Part shown: positions 55,979-58,460 of the stretch, in pieces
How positions within the stretch are numbered: the first letter of the stretch is position 1
Layout: each line of letters opens with the position of its first letter
Assembly: GCF_015910535.1 (NCBI RefSeq)
Contig: NZ_JACBJG010000016.1
Coordinates: 1-58,460 of the forward strand
Origin: Saccharomonospora sp. NB11
Lineage (GTDB): Bacteria; Actinomycetota; Actinomycetes; Mycobacteriales; Pseudonocardiaceae
DNA length: 58,460 bases
Direction of reading: 5' to 3'
The notes under the pieces: generated by a model
What the model was told of the DNA's origin: nothing
Databases searched by the model: none
Seen by the model: the letters and a program-made list of their open reading frames with translations, nothing else
Position numbers and translations under genes: made by a program

Positions 55979-56503
55979 CTAGGAGTGAATCTCCTCGACG
56001 CCCTCGGCGTGCCGACGCGCGAGCGACCGGTAGATCTCGGCGTTGTGGTCCACCCACGCCTTCGCCGAGGCGGTGAGCGGGCTGAAGTCCTTCGCCGGGC
56101 TGCCCTTCGCGATCGACTCCTCGGGCACCTGCGTGTTCGGCGTGACGGTCGCGCCCGCCGCGACGAGGCTGCGCCTGCCCACCACGGCCCTGTCGAGCAC
56201 CACGGAGCCGTTGCCGATCAACGCCTGCTCACCGATGGTGCAGTCGTGGACGATGCACGAGTGTCCGACGGTCGCGCGGGGACCGATCTCGCACACGCCG
56301 TCGTTGACGTGGACCACGGTGTTGTCCTGGATGTTGGCGCCCTCGCGCACCACGATCCGACCGAAGTCGCCACGCAGCACGGCGCCGTACCACACGGAGG
56401 CGCCCTTCTCGACCACCACGTCGCCGATCAAGGTCGCGGTGGGAGCGATCCAGGCTTCCGGGTGCACTGTGGGGCTCTTGCCCTCGAAGGAGAACAGCGG
56501 CAT
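55979..56503 (-). CDS. Gamma-class carbonic-anhydrase-like hexapeptide protein
   Basis: 174 residues from ATG 56503. A left-handed beta-helix of hexapeptide repeats (ATLIGDVVVEKGASVWYGAVLRGD, CEIGPRATVGHSCIVHDCTIGEQALIGNGS). Zinc-site histidines are seen in VVHVND, VGHSC and VHDC. YrdA/PaaY-like members of this group do not always have anhydrase activity, so the enzyme call is tentative. Confidence 0.9.
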   Translation of the reverse strand: MPLFSFEGKSPTVHPEAWIAPTATLIGDVVVEKGASVWYGAVLRGDFGRIVVREGANIQDNTVVHVNDGVCEIGPRATVGHSCIVHDCTIGEQALIGNGSVVLDRAVVGRRSLVAAGATVTPNTQVPEESIAKGSPAKDFSPLTASAKAWVDHNAEIYRSLARRHAEGVEEIHS

Positions 56504-56551
56504 GAGCACACCCTACGGACCGGGCCGGGCCGTGACGATCGCCGAGATACG

Positions 56552-56584
56552 AAGAAGCCCCCTCCGTCGTGGAGGGGGCTTCTT
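56552..56584 (-). terminator. Terminator following tRNA-Thr
   Basis: Perfect 14-bp stem AAGAAGCCCCCTCC (56552-56565) and GGAGGGGGCTTCTT (56571-56584) with a 5-nt loop. It begins 6 nt beyond the tRNA 3' end on the minus strand. Confidence 0.93.
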
Positions 56585-56589
56585 GCGGA

Positions 56590-56662
56590 GCCGCCTGGGG
56601 GAATCGAACCCCCGACCTGCTCATTACGAGTGAGCCGCTCTGGCCGACTGAGCTAAGGCGGC
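56590..56662 (-). tRNA. tRNA-Thr (anticodon CGT)
   Basis: 73 nt on the minus strand. Acceptor arms GCCGCCT and AGGCGGC pair fully, the D-arm is GCTC/GAGC, the anticodon stem GCTCA/TGAGC encloses CTCGTAA with CGT at positions 34-36, and the T-arm is GGGGG-TTCGATT-CCCCC. CGT reads ACG (Thr). CCA is not encoded. Confidence 0.97.
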
Positions 56663-56791
56663 GCGGGGCGAACCCGGCTGCCCACGAGTATAACCACCCC
56701 ACTTTTGCGCGTCACCGGTGGGGGCCGTCGTCGTTGATCAGGATGCCGACAACGTCCGTCGGCATGTTGGTCACCAGGAGGACTAGTCCGC

Positions 56792-58460
56792 ATGTGCCGG
56801 AAGCGCCACCGTCGCGCTCACGCCTTCGCCCTGCCCACGGCTGCCGCGATGCTCCTACTGCTCGCCGCACCCGCCACGGCGCAGACCGTTCCCACCACCC
56901 CACCCCCCGTTCCCTCCGACGAGGGGCAACCGCCGATCTCCGACGAGGACAAGCCCGCCGGACGGGTCATGGCCGAGGCGGGCACCGCGCTGGGTGTGCT
57001 GCGCCTGCTGCCGGAGGCCATGGACGCCGACGTCACGCAGCCGGGCTGGGAGGTGAATCTGCCGAAGCAGTCCGTGCTGGAGGGCGGCATCGGGCTCTCG
57101 TACGCCCGGGCCGACAGCGAGTCGCAACTCGCCTACGAGCGCTCCGTCGCCGAGGCGTCCCCCGCCGGGCTCTCCGTCGCGGGCCACAGCCCCCAGACCC
57201 CGGGTTCCGCCGTGCAGACGGCACTGCCCGACAACGACAAGGCGCTCTCCACCGGGCTGGAAGCCCCGGACAACCCGCTCGTGAACGTCAGCGCCCTCAA
57301 AGGCCGGGCCCACGCCCGCTGGGACGAGGCACTCGGGCCGTGCGTCGGCACCATCGCCGACGCCGGCACCTCCGCGGCGAGCCTGTCGCTGGTCAACGCG
57401 ATCCCGACCATGCCGGACACGAACCGCGTCACCGCCGCCGGTGGGGAGCTCGGGGAGGCGCTCGCGGAGCTGCCGGGCTCGCTCGCCAACCTCGGCGGGC
57501 TGCTGGCCGGACCGAAAGCCAAGGCGGACGGCACCGGGTCGCTGATCAGCGTCGACAAGGCGCTGTCGACGCGCTCGGTGGTGCGGCTGATCGACCACGA
57601 CTCCCTCGGCAAGGGCCACAAGGCCGTCGAAGCCATCTCGACCTTGCAGGCCGGACGGATCGACGTCCTCAAGGGCACGCCGCTCGGACTGACCGTCAAG
57701 GTCGCCAGCCAGCCGACGCTGCGGGTCGTGTCGACCGGCGACGCGAAGACGTCCACCGTCGACTACACCGCGCCCGTCCTCACCGTCGAACGCAACGGCA
57801 AGACGCTGTTCACGCTCGACGCCGCGAACCCGACCGCCGACATTCCCGTCGGCCTGCCGGCTCCGTCGCTGAAGCAGCTTCCCGGGTACGAGAAGGTCAA
57901 GGACGCTCCGGTGATCGGTGAGGTCGCCGAACAGGTCGACGGCGGAGTGAAGGCTCTGTCCGGCGCGGCGGCCGAGCGGGTCCTCGACATCGGTGTGCTG
58001 CGGTTGAGCATCGCCGAACTCGACGAGGAGGCCCTGACGGCGACCGCGCCGTTCGACGGGCACCAGGTCTCCGCCCTCGCCCGCATGCTCGACGTCCGGG
58101 TGCTGCCGACGCAGCACCTGAAGAAGCTCCTGCCGGACGACGTGGCCGCGACGTTGCCGTCGGCGCTGGCGCAGATCTCCGTCGGCGAGCAGAGCGCGAG
58201 CGCGTACGCGCCAGAAGGCGGCGTCGACTGCACCGAGCCGGTGCAGCCCGCCACCGACGGCGGCACGTCGGACGACGACCCGGCCGCCGCAGCGCCCGGA
58301 CCCCGTTCCGACATCCCGTCCGCCCTCGCCCACACCAACGCCGCGTACTCGACGGTGCCGCTGTTCTGGACCGGCACGGCCCTGCTGCTGGTCGGGGTGG
58401 TGTTGGTGGCGGCGCTGCCCAACCGGACGCCCCGTGTCCCCGCCCCCGTGAGGCCGTCAC
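56792..58460 (+). CDS. Secreted single-pass membrane protein, partial at window end
   Basis: Open from ATG 56792 (AGGAGGA 9 nt upstream) to the window edge without a stop, at least 556 codons. A signal peptide (FALPTAAAMLLLLAAPATAQ) is followed by a Pro-rich segment and ~450 residues of extracellular beta-rich sequence with only two cysteines (LGPCVGT, VDCTEP). A C-terminal transmembrane helix (FWTGTALLLVGVVLVAALP) lies just before the edge, so little is missing. I do not recognise the family; a type I surface protein of unknown role. Confidence 0.85.
   Translation, partial: MCRKRHRRAHAFALPTAAAMLLLLAAPATAQTVPTTPPPVPSDEGQPPISDEDKPAGRVMAEAGTALGVLRLLPEAMDADVTQPGWEVNLPKQSVLEGGIGLSYARADSESQLAYERSVAEASPAGLSVAGHSPQTPGSAVQTALPDNDKALSTGLEAPDNPLVNVSALKGRAHARWDEALGPCVGTIADAGTSAASLSLVNAIPTMPDTNRVTAAGGELGEALAELPGSLANLGGLLAGPKAKADGTGSLISVDKALSTRSVVRLIDHDSLGKGHKAVEAISTLQAGRIDVLKGTPLGLTVKVASQPTLRVVSTGDAKTSTVDYTAPVLTVERNGKTLFTLDAANPTADIPVGLPAPSLKQLPGYEKVKDAPVIGEVAEQVDGGVKALSGAAAERVLDIGVLRLSIAELDEEALTATAPFDGHQVSALARMLDVRVLPTQHLKKLLPDDVAATLPSALAQISVGEQSASAYAPEGGVDCTEPVQPATDGGTSDDDPAAAAPGPRSDIPSALAHTNAAYSTVPLFWTGTALLLVGVVLVAALPNRTPRVPAPVRPS

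Noticed and set aside
56569-57921. A 450-codon plus-strand frame beginning inside the tRNA region
   Set aside because: Another frame of the same strand, from ATG 56792, has a ribosome-binding site, a signal peptide and a transmembrane anchor. The 450-codon frame is Arg/Gly-rich noise.

Overview
The window is GC-rich actinobacterial chromosome. DivIVA-like, Lsr2, ClpC, FtsH, PE/PPE/EspG-type ESX genes, many GTG/TTG starts and chained GTGA/ATGA stop-start overlaps all point to an actinomycete. The duplicated EspG sets with PPE-like proteins, together with the housekeeping gene order, fit Pseudonocardiaceae best, and a Saccharomonospora-like genome is my guess. That assignment is inference; there is no 16S rRNA gene here. 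I see no IS element, CRISPR array, rRNA or replication origin, and only one tRNA.

Layout. 1-5.0 kb: a 21-bp repeat array with a strong hairpin, an orphan MBOAT O-acyltransferase, then a small secreted four-cysteine protein followed after a terminator by an ABC ATPase and two membrane proteins. 5.0-6.0 kb: two decayed genes (LysR, EVE-like). 6.0-8.2 kb: a soluble Ser/Thr kinase with a repeat-rich tail and a coiled-coil membrane protein. 8.2-12.5 kb: a DUF2252 protein and metE with its own promoter and cobalamin riboswitch. 12.6-16.6 kb: hypothetical genes, an SDR, a DivIVA-like coiled coil and a DUF445 membrane protein. 16.6-19.4 kb: znuABC zinc uptake behind a likely Zur site. 19.5-23.8 kb: a LacI regulator with its own palindrome, a beta-carbonic anhydrase, MutY, a Tat-exported amidase and a TetR regulator with two palindromes. 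24.1-27.5 kb: a hydrolase, an M1 peptidase lipoprotein, a small ABM monooxygenase and a divergent sirtuin.

27.6-55.2 kb is almost wholly on the minus strand and carries conserved housekeeping operons: clpC; lsr2; coaX-panD-panC-DUF2520 (pantothenate/CoA); PrsW; DUF6779; DUF3180-folK-folB-folP-folE-ftsH (folate and membrane proteolysis); and hpt-tilS-DUF2342-dacB. Two ESX-accessory cassettes sit inside this backbone, one between lsr2 and clpC (PE-like, DUF3558 lipoprotein, PPE-like, EspG) and one between hpt and ftsH (PE-like, PPE, two EspG). Neither carries ESX machinery genes. 55.3-58.5 kb: inorganic pyrophosphatase, a gamma-carbonic-anhydrase-type hexapeptide protein, tRNA-Thr(CGT), and a large secreted single-pass membrane protein that runs off the end of the window.

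Most promising for follow-up: the secreted four-cysteine protein with its ABC/permease operon (1.86-4.98 kb), the two ESX cassettes whose PPE-like proteins share a C-terminal signature, the inverted 21-bp repeat array at the left edge, and the kinase/coiled-coil pair. Functions come from motifs and remembered families; no database search was run.
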